Part shown: positions 1-9,550 of the stretch, piece by piece | Layout: the number at the start of each line of letters is the position of its first letter | How positions within the stretch are numbered: the stretch's first letter is position 1 | NCBI RefSeq assembly: GCF_017695955.1 | Contig: NZ_JAAORO010000001.1 | Location: forward strand, 372,001 to 436,000 | Direction: 5' to 3' | Length of the DNA stretch: 64,000 nucleotides | Origin: Prochlorococcus marinus XMU1419 | GTDB taxonomy: Bacteria > Cyanobacteriota > Cyanobacteriia > PCC-6307 > Cyanobiaceae | The notes under the pieces: generated by a model | What the model saw: only the letters and a program-made list of their open reading frames with translations | Databases searched by the model: none | Told to the model about the DNA's origin: nothing | Program-made: the position numbers and the translations under genes

Positions 1-990
1 GAAGAAGACTGTTTAACTAATAAATTTACCAAGAATCTTTTAGATGAATTTAGAGAAGGGGATCTTGTAATTGTAAATAATACTAAAGTTATGAAAGCTA
101 GGTTAAAGGTTGAATTAGAAAATAAGACATTAGTAGAATTATTAGTTTTAGAAAGATCCCATGAATGTGTTTGGTTATGTTTGGCAAAGCCAGCAAAAAA
201 GTTAAAAATAAATAGAAAATTAAAATTAAAATCTCCATTAGCACAAGATATTAATTTGATTGTTGATGGAGTTGATGAAGAAACTGGAGGGAGATTTATT
301 AAATTTCCGGAAAATATAACTTGTCTCAATTCAATGAATGAACTTCTTGATAAATACGGGGAAATCCCTCTTCCTCCTTATATAAAAAATTCCGAAGAAG
401 AATCTTTTCATGAGAAAAGTTATCAAACTGAGTATGCAACAAATCCGGGGGCAGTTGCTGCACCAACAGCTGGTTTACACTTAAGCAAAAGTCTTATTTC
501 CAATCTAAAAAAAAAAGGCGTAATAATCTTACCGATAACTTTGCACGTGGGCTATGGAACATTCAAACCAATTGATCAAGAAGATTTAAGTAACTTAAAA
601 CTTCACAAAGAATGGGTAAGTGTTAGTAAGGAAGTAGTGGAGGAAATAAAAAGAATAAAGAAAACAGATAGAAAAATAATTGCTATTGGTACAACTAGCG
701 TAAGAGCTCTTGAAAGTTGTTATTCTTACGAAATTAATGACTTTGTTCCCATAGCTAAATACGTAGATTTAGTAATTAAGCCAGGTTATAAATTTAAGGT
801 AGTTGATGGATTATTAACTAATTTTCATCTCCCTAAAAGTTCATTATTACTTTTAGTAAGTGCAATGATTGGTAGAGAAAGATTATTAGATTTGTACAAG
901 AAAGCCATAAAAGAAAAATTTAGATTCTTCTCTTATGGCGATGCGATGTATATTTCACCAGATTCACTACTGGAGAAAAAATTGATTTAG
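1..990 (+). CDS. queA: S-adenosylmethionine:tRNA ribosyltransferase-isomerase, 5' truncated by window edge
   Basis: Transfers and isomerises the ribosyl part of SAM onto preQ1-modified tRNA to give epoxyqueuosine, a late step of queuosine synthesis in the cytoplasm. The reading frame is open from base 1 and already carries the family segment [16 protein letters not shown] (bases 58-105), so the ATG at 91 is internal and roughly 40 N-terminal residues lie outside the window. Further QueA signatures are [34 protein letters not shown] and [20 protein letters not shown]. The 3' end overlaps the convergent cysK by 4 bp. Family assignment is firm. Confidence 0.95.
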   Translation, partial: EEDCLTNKFTKNLLDEFREGDLVIVNNTKVMKARLKVELENKTLVELLVLERSHECVWLCLAKPAKKLKINRKLKLKSPLAQDINLIVDGVDEETGGRFIKFPENITCLNSMNELLDKYGEIPLPPYIKNSEEESFHEKSYQTEYATNPGAVAAPTAGLHLSKSLISNLKKKGVIILPITLHVGYGTFKPIDQEDLSNLKLHKEWVSVSKEVVEEIKRIKKTDRKIIAIGTTSVRALESCYSYEINDFVPIAKYVDLVIKPGYKFKVVDGLLTNFHLPKSSLLLLVSAMIGRERLLDLYKKAIKEKFRFFSYGDAMYISPDSLLEKKLI

Positions 991-1973
991 GCTTTGACTG
1001 GTTCTTGAATGATTCCGCTTGGAACTTCAGTAAACATAATTGATGATAAATACCTCTCTGCTAAATCAGGTAGAACAACTACAATTGTCTTTCCAGCATA
1101 TTCATCTTGTTCAGCTAATCTAACCGCAGCTGCAGCAGCGGCTCCACAAGATATGCCTACTAATAGACCTTCCTCTTTGGCTAATCTAAGAGCCATCTCT
1201 ATTGATTCGTCATTTGTTACTTGTTCAACCTTGTCAACAATTGATAAGTCAAGGTTCTTAGGAATAAATCCTGCTCCAATTCCTTGTATTTTATGTGGTC
1301 CGGATTTAACTTCTTCTCCATTCATTGTCTGTGTAATAACAGGACTATGTGATGGTTCAACAGCTACAGAAGTGATATTCTTGCCCTTCTCTTGCTTAAT
1401 GTATCTTGAAACTCCTGTAATTGTGCCGCCAGTTCCAACCCCTGCAACTAGGACATCAATTTCGCCATCACAATCATCCCAGATTTCTGGTCCAGTAGTT
1501 TTGAAATGAATTTCAGGGTTCGCTGGGTTATCAAATTGACCTGGCATGAAATATTGAGAAGGATTACTTTCTGCAATTTCTTTAGCCTTAGCTATTGCTC
1601 CAGGCATACCTTTAGATGCCTCTGTTAAAACAATTTCAGCACCCAACACTGCCATAACCCTTCTTCTTTCAATTGACATGGATTCTGGCATTGTAAGGAT
1701 CAGTTTATAACCTCTTGCTGAAGCAGTAAAAGCTAAAGCAATTCCTGTATTTCCAGAAGTTGGCTCAACAATAGTTTTGTCTTTTGTAAGTTTCCCACTT
1801 TTCTCTGCATCCCAAATCATGTTTGCGCCAATCCTACATTTGACACTATAAGCGGGGTTTCTACCTTCAATTTTTGCAAGTACTGTAGCTTTCGCGTTTT
1901 TAGTAACTGATTTTAATTTTACTAATGGAGTGTTTCCAATAGCAAAACTGTTGTCCTCATAAATTTTTGCCAT
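987..1973 (-). CDS. cysK: Cysteine synthase A (O-acetylserine sulfhydrylase)
   Basis: PLP enzyme that makes L-cysteine from O-acetylserine and sulfide, the entry of reduced sulfur into metabolism. It is 328 aa, normal for the family. Visible motifs are the PLP-lysine region SVKCR (Lys45), the substrate loop PTSGNTG (71-77) and the phosphate-binding loop GTGGTITG near residue 182. The usual VKDR is VKCR here. It lies just downstream of two PLP enzymes of the cystathionine-synthase family on the same strand, separated by an 84-bp gap, which forms a sulfur amino-acid block. CysK and CysM are hard to separate by eye; length and loop favour CysK. Confidence 0.93.
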   Translation of the reverse strand: MAKIYEDNSFAIGNTPLVKLKSVTKNAKATVLAKIEGRNPAYSVKCRIGANMIWDAEKSGKLTKDKTIVEPTSGNTGIALAFTASARGYKLILTMPESMSIERRRVMAVLGAEIVLTEASKGMPGAIAKAKEIAESNPSQYFMPGQFDNPANPEIHFKTTGPEIWDDCDGEIDVLVAGVGTGGTITGVSRYIKQEKGKNITSVAVEPSHSPVITQTMNGEEVKSGPHKIQGIGAGFIPKNLDLSIVDKVEQVTNDESIEMALRLAKEEGLLVGISCGAAAAAAVRLAEQDEYAGKTIVVVLPDLAERYLSSIMFTEVPSGIIQEPVKA

Positions 1974-2057
1974 GTATAAATTAAGAAAATATATATTAAT
2001 ACTAACTATTATTCAGAAAAAAAGTATATAAGTTTCTATACGGTAAATACTAGGAAT

Positions 2058-3527
2058 TTAGAAATTATTTAGTGCTTCAGAAAAGCTTTTCCATAATTGA
2101 TCTTGGTCTTCTAATCCGACTGATACTCTAATAAGGTGCGAGGGTATACCAAAACTTTCAGCCCAATCCAACTCGTCATAATGAGCTAGTAAAACATAAG
2201 GACAAACTAGAGTAAATTTTGTACCTAAACTAGGTCCTTTAGATACTTGTAGAGAATCATAAAATTTCTTGGCTTTTTTCAATCCTCCATTTAATTCAAA
2301 TGATAATAAGCAGCCGTATCCTCCATCAGAAGTAAGTAAAGAATTAAAATTTGGACAATTTTCAGGATGGAAAATATTCTTAATCTCACTATGAGTCTCT
2401 AATCTTTTTTTTAATTCTAAACATGCTTTATTTTGTTCAAAAACTCTTTGATTTACATCTCTACTAACTCTCTCTAGATAAACTATATCTCCATCGGAAA
2501 GTATTGGAATATTAATCTCGTTTAATGCATTTCTAAACTGATCAATCCATTTGCTTTTTGGATTTAGTATTAATGATCCGGCAAGAATATCACCACTACC
2601 TGAAAAAATTTTTGTAAGTGAAGTAAAAACTATATCTGCATGTTCTATGGAATTTATATTTAAATTCGAACCAATTGTATCGTCAACAATTAACGGAATA
2701 TTTAGCTTTTTTGCAATTTTTGAAATTTTTTTAATGTTTACACATTTGAGCATTGGATTACTTGGAAGTTCAATAATTAATGCTGATGGATTTATTCTTT
2801 TGATTTCTAATTCAATATCCGCGCAATTTTCTTCTGTAATTAACTTTGCTCCGTGAAAGATTTTCATTGGTAATTTAAGTACATCTACATATGGAAAACC
2901 AACTTGGAGTGTTGGTTTAGCTGGAAATAATTTATATATGATTTCTAATGATGTATGCAATGCAGACATTCCAGATGAAGTTAAGTGAATATCATTAGAG
3001 TCAATTTTTGTAGATTTAGAAATTCTATTTTTTATTCTTTGAGAACATTCATTTACGTAAGATTTTGGAGGGCAATCTTCAAGACCTAATTCTATAGCGG
3101 CAGCTCTTGAAGATAGACCAAGACCAGTATGTTGCCAAAAATATTTTGCATAAATACTTCCTTCTTTTTCAGTTATTAAGAAAGCTAAATTATTTCTTTT
3201 TTCTATTAACGAGAATTGTTCAGAAGTATTTCTATCAATATATTTTTTAGCTTTAAAAGCTATTCTTTCATTCGGATATGGCCAGATACTTTTATTGTTG
3301 TAGTAATTTTGTTTTTTTACTTTTTCGCATAATCTTTTCACTATGGGGTTTAGCCCGAATCGTGGGTAAATGGACTTCAATAAATTCATACATTCTTGAT
3401 CTTTTTCCTCGTAATTTATTACATCATTCCAAGTTGGTAATGCTACAGAAACAGCATGAATACTATCAGGAATTGCATATCCCAACTCTAAATTTTTCCA
3501 TATAGGTTTTTTAAGTAAATCTCTCAA
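2058..3527 (-). CDS. Cystathionine gamma-synthase-like PLP enzyme with N-terminal extension
   Basis: A 489-aa Cys/Met-metabolism PLP protein, about 100 residues longer than the usual 380-400. The PLP core runs from about residue 130: SSGMSAL (184-190), ELPSNPML (253-260), VDDT (281-284) and the Schiff-base lysine in SLTK (Lys306). The usual TKxxxGHxD is TKIFSGSGD. The N-terminal 130 residues carry HAVSVALPTW (24-33), NYEE and YPRFGLNP. From memory these resemble the N-terminal domain of fungal cystathionine gamma-synthases (Str2/Met-7 type). It begins 3 bp after the other PLP enzyme gene (3531-4694) and is probably co-transcribed with it. The likely role is cystathionine formation in methionine synthesis, but substrate is not shown by sequence. 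Confidence 0.8.
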   Translation of the reverse strand: MRDLLKKPIWKNLELGYAIPDSIHAVSVALPTWNDVINYEEKDQECMNLLKSIYPRFGLNPIVKRLCEKVKKQNYYNNKSIWPYPNERIAFKAKKYIDRNTSEQFSLIEKRNNLAFLITEKEGSIYAKYFWQHTGLGLSSRAAAIELGLEDCPPKSYVNECSQRIKNRISKSTKIDSNDIHLTSSGMSALHTSLEIIYKLFPAKPTLQVGFPYVDVLKLPMKIFHGAKLITEENCADIELEIKRINPSALIIELPSNPMLKCVNIKKISKIAKKLNIPLIVDDTIGSNLNINSIEHADIVFTSLTKIFSGSGDILAGSLILNPKSKWIDQFRNALNEINIPILSDGDIVYLERVSRDVNQRVFEQNKACLELKKRLETHSEIKNIFHPENCPNFNSLLTSDGGYGCLLSFELNGGLKKAKKFYDSLQVSKGPSLGTKFTLVCPYVLLAHYDELDWAESFGIPSHLIRVSVGLEDQDQLWKSFSEALNNF

Positions 3528-3530
3528 TTT

Positions 3531-4694
3531 TCAGAATTTATTTAAAGCAAATAAAATGTCCGAGATTAAATCGTTTGTATCTTCACATCCAATTGATAAT
3601 CTGACAAGAGCATCATCTATCCCTAGTAAATTTTTTGTTTTGTCATCAATGGAAGCATGAGTCATCGTTGCAGGGTGACAAATTAAACTTTCAACTCCTC
3701 CAAGGCTTTCTGCTAGAGAGAAATATTTGAGAGATTTGCAAAATTTAAAAGTATCCTCTTTATTTAAATTTAATTTTAGGGTGATCATTGAACCTCCAGA
3801 TTTCATTTGCGATTTTGCTAAATTAAATTGCGGATGTTCTTGATTAAAAGGGTAAATTACTTTACTAATAATTTTATGATTACCTAATTCTTCAGAAATA
3901 AATTCTGCACTTTTAGTTTGTTGTTCGATTCTTAAAGGAAGAGTTTTTACTCCTCTCGTAATGAGCCAACTATCAAAAGGAGATGGTTGAAGCCCGAGAG
4001 CTTTTTGAGAGAAAAGCATCTTACTATTCCATTCCTCATTATTTGTAAGTACTGCTCCGCCAAGTGCATCACTATGTCCATTAATGAATTTTGTGGTGCT
4101 TACAAGCGATAGTGTTGCACCAAGGTCCAATGGTTTTTGAATAAGTGCAGTAGAGAAGGTATTGTCTACAACTACTGGTATTTCGAGTTTATTCGCTTCA
4201 TCACAAATCGCCTTAATATCGAGTACTTTCAAAAGTGGATTAGTTGGACTTTCTAGCCATATCAAGGTTGGCTCGAAGTTTGAAATCTTTTTGACATTAT
4301 TTTCGTTTGTAAAATCTGTGTATAAAACTTCTAGTCCAAATTTCTTGAAAACTTTTTCGAACATCCTCACTGTACAACCATAGAGATTTGACTCGCAGAG
4401 TATCTTGTCACCTGATTTCAGTGTTGATGAAATTGCAGTTACCGCGCTAATTCCAGATCCAAAAACTGTACAATATTTAGAATCTTCTATTGATTTAAGG
4501 GTGTTTTCTAGAATTCTAAAGTTGGGATTGCCTGATCTGGTGTAGTCGAAATTATCTTTATTTCCATGTTTGAAAGTAGATGTAGAAAAAATAGGAGGCA
4601 TAACACATCCAGTTTCTTCAGCAAATGTTTCCCCATGGTGAATAGATAAGGTCTTAAAACCTGGCTTTTTTATATTATTTTCCTTATTTCCCAT
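3531..4694 (-). CDS. Cystathionine gamma-synthase / beta-lyase family enzyme
   Basis: A 387-aa PLP enzyme of the Cys/Met metabolism family. Motifs appear in canonical order: YTRSGNP (51-57), LESPTNPLL (148-156), VDNTF (176-180), the PLP lysine in STTKFINGHSD (Lys202), and SLGGVESLICHPATMTH near the C terminus. These fit cystathionine gamma-synthase (MetB) or beta-lyase (MetC), which cannot be told apart reliably by eye. It sits immediately upstream of a longer, divergent relative. The pair may carry out the two successive transsulfuration steps from activated homoserine plus cysteine to homocysteine, which is inference. Confidence 0.85.
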   Translation of the reverse strand: MGNKENNIKKPGFKTLSIHHGETFAEETGCVMPPIFSTSTFKHGNKDNFDYTRSGNPNFRILENTLKSIEDSKYCTVFGSGISAVTAISSTLKSGDKILCESNLYGCTVRMFEKVFKKFGLEVLYTDFTNENNVKKISNFEPTLIWLESPTNPLLKVLDIKAICDEANKLEIPVVVDNTFSTALIQKPLDLGATLSLVSTTKFINGHSDALGGAVLTNNEEWNSKMLFSQKALGLQPSPFDSWLITRGVKTLPLRIEQQTKSAEFISEELGNHKIISKVIYPFNQEHPQFNLAKSQMKSGGSMITLKLNLNKEDTFKFCKSLKYFSLAESLGGVESLICHPATMTHASIDDKTKNLLGIDDALVRLSIGCEDTNDLISDILFALNKF

Positions 4695-4717
4695 TATTTT
4701 TTAAAAATAAGAATTAA

Positions 4718-4752
4718 ATTAAATCTCTCATTTTTTTAAAGAGAGATTTAAT
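4718..4752 (-). terminator. Inverted repeat, likely terminator of rpsD
   Basis: A perfect 12-bp stem, ATTAAATCTCTC paired with GAGAGATTTAAT, encloses an 11-nt AT loop. It lies 19 bp past the rpsD stop on the minus strand. A proper T-run is not seen after the stem on that strand, though the flank is AT-rich, so it may instead stabilise the 3' end. Confidence 0.55.
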
Positions 4753-4771
4753 AATCCAAAGAAAAGTAATA

Positions 4772-5380
4772 TTAAACTTTTCTTGAATAATATTCAACAA
4801 CTAGTAGTTCGTTTATTTCTAGAGCCACCCACTCTCTATCGCATTTCCCATTTATTTTTCCCGTTAATTTAGGCTTGTCTAAATCAAGATGAGGTGGGAC
4901 ATTTGCTAAGCCAGGGAATTCTATATTACCTTCTACAAGTTTTTTGCTTGCTTTGTTTTCTTTAATTCCGATTACATCGCCTGATTTGCATTGATAACCA
5001 GCAATATCAAGAACCTTTCCATTAACGGTTACATGGCCATGATTTACTAATTGTCTTGAGCCTGGAATGGTACCTCCAAAACCCAATCTAAAACAAACAT
5101 TATCAAGTCTGTTTTCTAAAAGTCTTAGTAGGTTAGTACCTGTAGATCCTTCTTGAGCTCTAGCTTTTTTCACATAACGTACTAGTTGTTTTTCAGAAAC
5201 TCCATAATTAAACCTAAGTTTCTGCTTTTCTTCTAGACGAATTGCATATTCTGATCGCTTGCGACGGGCTTGGCCGTGCTGACCTGGAGGATTAGACTTC
5301 TTTGAAGCTTTCCTGGTGAGACCTGGTAGTTCTCCCAAGCGACGCGTAACCCTTAATCTGGGGCCGCGGTATCTTGACAT
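4772..5380 (-). CDS. rpsD: 30S ribosomal protein S4
   Basis: Primary 16S rRNA-binding protein that nucleates assembly of the small-subunit body. It is 202 aa, full length. It begins [20 protein letters not shown], typical of cyanobacterial S4, and contains the S4 RNA-binding domain with [11 protein letters not shown] (about 92-102) and HGHVTVNGK. The usual KxGQHG segment appears as NPPGQHGQ. It is encoded away from the main ribosomal operon, as is normal in cyanobacteria, and is followed by a strong inverted repeat. Confidence 0.98.
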   Translation of the reverse strand: MSRYRGPRLRVTRRLGELPGLTRKASKKSNPPGQHGQARRKRSEYAIRLEEKQKLRFNYGVSEKQLVRYVKKARAQEGSTGTNLLRLLENRLDNVCFRLGFGGTIPGSRQLVNHGHVTVNGKVLDIAGYQCKSGDVIGIKENKASKKLVEGNIEFPGLANVPPHLDLDKPKLTGKINGKCDREWVALEINELLVVEYYSRKV

Positions 5381-5469
5381 AATTTTAAATTAAATAGAAA
5401 ATTGCAATAAATTGGATAATTGATTAAATTCAATTAAACTAATTACTACTGGAAATATTATTTTACATC

Positions 5470-5712
5470 ATGAAAGTGTTCAAAACTATAAATAAATCAA
5501 TTACTTCTATACTTCTTTTTTTGATTTCGTTTTATCAAAAGTGGTTTTCTCCTTTTTTTGGACCAAGATGCAGATTTATTCCAAGTTGCAGCTCTTATGG
5601 ATATGAGGCAATTACTAGACATGGTCCTTGGAAGGGAGGGTGGTTAACTTTAAAAAGATTAAGCAGATGTCATCCTTTAACTCCCTGTGGATGTGACCCT
5701 GTGCCTGAGTAA
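5470..5712 (+). CDS. yidD: Membrane protein insertion efficiency factor YidD
   Basis: Small (80 aa) membrane-associated protein proposed to help YidC insert inner-membrane proteins. The family core is clear: [20 protein letters not shown], then [18 protein letters not shown] and the Cys-rich end [15 protein letters not shown]. It is divergent from rpsD and followed 4 bp later by a glutaredoxin-like gene, so the two are probably co-transcribed, perhaps through to murE. The usual neighbours rnpA and yidC are not here. Confidence 0.93.
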   Translation: MKVFKTINKSITSILLFLISFYQKWFSPFFGPRCRFIPSCSSYGYEAITRHGPWKGGWLTLKRLSRCHPLTPCGCDPVPE

Positions 5713-5716
5713 ATGA

Positions 5717-6019
5717 ATGAAAATATTTATTTTTGTTAGGCAGGGATGTTGCCTTTGTGATTCATTAAAAAACAAACTGGCAAAAATAAATCTTAATGAG
5801 TTATTCCCTAATCTAGAGGAGCTTAAAGAAATTGATATTGATAGGGTCGATTTATATAAAGATAAATATAAAAAATATGATTATGAAGTACCTGTTATTG
5901 CTATTGAAAGAATTAGGTCCGAGGAGATCATAGAATTGCCTCGCATTTCTCCAAGATTAAAAGATGATCAATTAAAGAATTGGTTTCAAAAAAATATTAG
6001 TACCATTCTGGAGAAATAA
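5717..6019 (+). CDS. Glutaredoxin-like (DUF836) thiol protein
   Basis: A 100-aa protein starting with a beta-strand and a redox-type CxxC, RQGCCLCDSLKNKL (about residues 8-21), followed by acidic and basic helices and the segment YEVPVIAIER with the cis-proline position (VPV) expected of a thioredoxin fold. This matches the glutaredoxin-like DUF836 family; substrate is unknown. The start is the second of two ATGs 4 bp apart; the first (5713) is in another frame. It lies between yidD and murE with gaps of 4 and 9 bp, suggesting one operon. Confidence 0.8.
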   Translation: MKIFIFVRQGCCLCDSLKNKLAKINLNELFPNLEELKEIDIDRVDLYKDKYKKYDYEVPVIAIERIRSEEIIELPRISPRLKDDQLKNWFQKNISTILEK

Positions 6020-6028
6020 TTTTTTTAT

Positions 6029-7564
6029 ATGAGATCTATAAAATTACATAAACTTTTAGATTTGGTAGGAATTATTCCTTCATCAAATCTTATCGATCAA
6101 GATATCAATAATATTTCTTTTAACTCTAAAGAAGTACAAAAAGGAACTTTATTTTTAGGAATGCCTGGTTTAAATGTTGATGGAGGAAAATTTTGTATTG
6201 AGGCAATTGAAAATGGCGCAGAGGCTGCCATTATTGGGCCTGCTGCAAAACAGAAAATTGGATCTATTGATCGAAAAAGGATTTTGGTTATTGAGGATAA
6301 TTTAGATTATATTTTTGGTCAAATAGTCGCTGAGTTTTGGAATAGGCCTTCAAGAAAACTTAAACTTATTGGTGTTACTGGTACAAATGGAAAAACGACA
6401 ATTACTTTCTTATTGGAATACCTTTTAAAAAAATTAGGGAAAAAGACTGCATTATTTGGGACCTTGTTTAATAGATGGCCTGGCTTCTCAGAAGTTGCTT
6501 CTCATACAACTGATTTCGCCGATAAACTTCAAAAGAAATTAAATGCTGCTGTTGAGGCAGAATCTGAATTCGCGATATTAGAAGTAAGTTCTCATTCTAT
6601 TGCTCAAAAGAGGATATCAGGATGCGAATTTGAGGCGGCTATTTTTACTAATTTAACTCAAGATCATCTTGATTATCACTCAGATATGGAATCTTATTTT
6701 CAAACAAAAAGAAAATTGTTTTTACCACCTTATTTAATAGAAAAGGATGGAATTTCTGTATTAAATCACGATGACCCTTGGATATCTAAATTATCATCTG
6801 ATCTTGAAAAAAGATCTTCATTAGTGTCTACAAAGATTACTGAAAGTGAATTTAAAAATCATGATTTTTTTTTCGTAACAGATAAAAAATTTACTGAAAA
6901 TGGCTCAACCTGCATTTTTCATACACCCAAGGAAAAAATTCAACTTTTTGTTCCACTCGTTGGAGAATTTAATTTAATGAATGCGATTCAAGCAATAACA
7001 ATTTTGTATAAACTTAATTTTTCTTTAAAAGATCTATCAAAGTTAATACGATCTTTCCCTGGCGCTCCTGGGCGAATGGAGAAAATAGAAATTGATAATG
7101 ATGACGTTTTAAGATCACTTCCAACAGTAATTGTTGATTATGCCCACACTCCTGATGGATTAAAAAAAGTTTTGCAATCAATTAAAAAACTTTGTAAGGG
7201 AAAACTCATTACTGTTTTTGGCTGTGGAGGAGATCGAGATCTTGGTAAAAGGCCTTTAATGGGATCAATAGCTGAAGAGTTTTCTGATCAACTTTTTATA
7301 ACTTCAGATAATCCAAGATCAGAAGAACCCCAAAAGATAGTAAATGATATTTTGATGGGTATAAAAAAAAGAGAAAAAATAACAATTGAGATTGATAGAT
7401 TTAAAGCAATAAATGAATCTATTAAATTTGCCAATAAAGAAGATATTGTTTTAATTGCAGGTAAAGGACATGAAGACTACCAAATTCTCAATGATAAAGT
7501 TATTAATTTTGATGATAGAAAAATAGCTTATAAATTATTAAAAGAAAAAAGAAAATCTCAATAA
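6029..7564 (+). CDS. murE: UDP-N-acetylmuramoyl-tripeptide synthetase
   Basis: Cytoplasmic Mur ligase that adds the third amino acid to UDP-MurNAc-L-Ala-D-Glu. It is 511 aa, in the family range. The ATP loop GVTGTNGKTT is near residue 115, the Mur ligase HSDMESYFQTKRKLF segment near 210, and VDYAHTPDGLKKVL near 370. SDNPRSEEP near 430 is the DNPR signature of meso-diaminopimelate-adding MurE, so m-DAP is the expected substrate. It follows the DUF836 gene closely. Confidence 0.96.
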   Translation: MRSIKLHKLLDLVGIIPSSNLIDQDINNISFNSKEVQKGTLFLGMPGLNVDGGKFCIEAIENGAEAAIIGPAAKQKIGSIDRKRILVIEDNLDYIFGQIVAEFWNRPSRKLKLIGVTGTNGKTTITFLLEYLLKKLGKKTALFGTLFNRWPGFSEVASHTTDFADKLQKKLNAAVEAESEFAILEVSSHSIAQKRISGCEFEAAIFTNLTQDHLDYHSDMESYFQTKRKLFLPPYLIEKDGISVLNHDDPWISKLSSDLEKRSSLVSTKITESEFKNHDFFFVTDKKFTENGSTCIFHTPKEKIQLFVPLVGEFNLMNAIQAITILYKLNFSLKDLSKLIRSFPGAPGRMEKIEIDNDDVLRSLPTVIVDYAHTPDGLKKVLQSIKKLCKGKLITVFGCGGDRDLGKRPLMGSIAEEFSDQLFITSDNPRSEEPQKIVNDILMGIKKREKITIEIDRFKAINESIKFANKEDIVLIAGKGHEDYQILNDKVINFDDRKIAYKLLKEKRKSQ

Positions 7565-7645
7565 AATTTCCTAATCAAATAAGAAAGATCTTTACGCAAA
7601 TTACAGGAAAAGTTTCTTAGAATTGATAGAGTTATTTTTAATAAA

Positions 7646-8350
7646 ATGAAAGGCTTAGCCTTAGTTGTAGGCGCAGGTGGAATTGGAACCCAAATAGCTA
7701 AAGATCTGAGTGAAAGTGAAAAAGATTTAGAAGTTGTTTTGTGTGGAAGAAAAAGTGAATTTAATTCTTTTTGGGAATTAGATATAGAGGATTCTCAATC
7801 CCTTTTGCAGTTGAAAAATAAAATATCAAATCAGCCTTCAAAATTAAGGCTAGTTGTTAATGCTACAGGTAGACTTCATGGTGATTCTCTTCAACCAGAA
7901 AAAAGATTACAACATCTTGATAAAAAAAATATGATGGAAAGTTTTTCAATAAACGCCTTTTCTCCTATTTTATTAGCTAAAGCGATTGAAGAATTTATAC
8001 CAAAAGATTTGGATTTTAATTTTGCAAGTATAAGTGCAAGAGTTGGTAGCATTGGAGATAATCAAACTGGAGGTTGGTATTCATATAGAGCTGCAAAATC
8101 TGCGCAAAATCAGTTTTTTAAATCTTTAAGTATTGAATGGTCTAGACGTTTCCCAAAGGCTACTATCACATTGCTTCATCCAGGAACAGTAGATACTGAT
8201 TTATCTAGACCTTTTCATAAATTTGTGCCAGAACATAAATTATTTAGTAAAGAAAAATCCTCCCAATTTTTGATAAATATTATTAAAAATCAATCCCCGG
8301 AATGTACTGGAAAATTTATTGCTTGGGATAGCTCAGAAATACCCTGGTAA
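7646..8350 (+). CDS. Short-chain dehydrogenase/reductase (CsgA/C-factor-like)
   Basis: A 234-aa SDR-fold oxidoreductase. The NAD(P)-binding loop VVGAGGIGTQIAKDL is at 7-21, NATGR near 72 replaces the usual NNAG, and the catalytic YxxxK is in WYSYRAAKSAQN near 150. HPGTVDTDLSRPF follows, as in the CsgA/C-factor-like subgroup. The substrate is unknown. The 3' end overlaps the convergent aminotransferase gene by 18 bp. Confidence 0.82.
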   Translation: MKGLALVVGAGGIGTQIAKDLSESEKDLEVVLCGRKSEFNSFWELDIEDSQSLLQLKNKISNQPSKLRLVVNATGRLHGDSLQPEKRLQHLDKKNMMESFSINAFSPILLAKAIEEFIPKDLDFNFASISARVGSIGDNQTGGWYSYRAAKSAQNQFFKSLSIEWSRRFPKATITLLHPGTVDTDLSRPFHKFVPEHKLFSKEKSSQFLINIIKNQSPECTGKFIAWDSSEIPW

Positions 8351-9514
8351 TTTTTTAATTTCTTCAGAAAGTAAATTAATCTCAGCTTCTATCGTCATTT
8401 GATGTACGCATGCTCTAAACCATTTTGGATCTTCTAAAACTCTAATCCAAATTTTCTTTTCTCCAAGTTTATTTACAAATTTATCCTTATCTTTAATATT
8501 TTCGATGTTAAAACTAACTATCCCATTTAAGTACTTTTTTTCTAAAACTAATTCAACACCCTTTAATTGATTTAATTCATCCCAAAGTTTCTCACTTAAT
8601 CTTTTGATATTTTCGCTTTTTTCTTTTTCATGGCAGTCTTTATCCAAAAGATCTATAGAATTACGAAGCCCTGCAAGTAAAGGAATGCAAGATGTAGCTA
8701 CTTCAAACTTCCTTGCATCATCATGAAAAAGATTATCTGAAGGCTCATAAATGCCTTGTTCTTTTTTTAATGATTTCCAACCAATTATTGTTGGATCTGT
8801 TTCATGAATAAATCTATCTGAAACATAAATGGCTCCAAGTCCTTCTGGTCCACATGCCCATTTATGAGAAGTTATTGAATATAAATCAGAATAAAAAACT
8901 TCTTTTTCAATATTTATATGCCCAAAGGTTTGAGCACCATCAACAAGTAAATAAGAATCTGCTCGATTATTTTTTAATTCGATAGAAATTTGTTTTAAAG
9001 GAATTTTATATCCAAAGTTCCATAAGATATGAGAAATAATTAGTATCTTAGTCTTACTATTTAGATTTTTCAAAATCTCTAAAATTATATTTTCGTCGTT
9101 TAGATTTTTGAATTTTTGGATCGGCAAAATTTTGAATATTAATTTATTTCTTCTGCAAAATTCTCGACTTGCAGCCACTACTCCAGGATGTTCACAGTCA
9201 CTTATTAACAGCTCTTCTCCCTCTTCTACTTTTATTCCCCAAAAGGGCAAAATCATACCGGAAGAGATATTCTCGGTTAAAGCTACATTCTTTGAATTTA
9301 CACCTAATTTTTTTGCAATGAGCCTTTTTGTGGTCAATATTTCTTTGTAAATAAAAGGCCACATATTGTTAGTAAATGGTCCTAAATCTTGGATAATTTC
9401 CCACGTTTTAACTATGGCTTCTAAAGAAGATTTTGGTAATGGTCCTTGACCTCCATAGTTGAAATAATACTTATTTTTTAATGCTGGTATTTGATCTCTT
9501 AGATTATTTCTCAT
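8333..9514 (-). CDS. Class V aminotransferase (isopenicillin-N-epimerase / SufS-like fold)
   Basis: A 393-aa fold-type I PLP enzyme of the class V aminotransferase family. It begins with YYFNYGGQGPLP, has LLVDGAQTFGHI (the PLP-binding Asp, near residue 195) and SITSHKWACGPEGLGAIYV with the Schiff-base lysine near 220. The C-terminal catalytic cysteine loop of cysteine desulfurases is not evident, so it is closer to the isopenicillin-epimerase-like subgroup than to SufS/IscS. Substrate unknown. It is 36 bp downstream of the ArsM-like gene on the same strand, so they may be co-transcribed. Confidence 0.8.
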   Translation of the reverse strand: MRNNLRDQIPALKNKYYFNYGGQGPLPKSSLEAIVKTWEIIQDLGPFTNNMWPFIYKEILTTKRLIAKKLGVNSKNVALTENISSGMILPFWGIKVEEGEELLISDCEHPGVVAASREFCRRNKLIFKILPIQKFKNLNDENIILEILKNLNSKTKILIISHILWNFGYKIPLKQISIELKNNRADSYLLVDGAQTFGHINIEKEVFYSDLYSITSHKWACGPEGLGAIYVSDRFIHETDPTIIGWKSLKKEQGIYEPSDNLFHDDARKFEVATSCIPLLAGLRNSIDLLDKDCHEKEKSENIKRLSEKLWDELNQLKGVELVLEKKYLNGIVSFNIENIKDKDKFVNKLGEKKIWIRVLEDPKWFRACVHQMTIEAEINLLSEEIKKLPGYF

Positions 9515-9550
9515 GGAAATTTAAGTTATATTTTTAAACTCTTGAATTTT

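Noticed and set aside
1009-1509. 166-aa frame antisense to cysK
   Set aside because: It lies wholly inside the clear cysK gene, and its composition (Ser/Thr/Pro-rich) reflects the reverse complement of that gene.
8333-8350. Overlap of SDR and aminotransferase genes as a sign of frameshift
   Set aside because: Both proteins have normal C termini; short convergent overlaps recur across this compact window.
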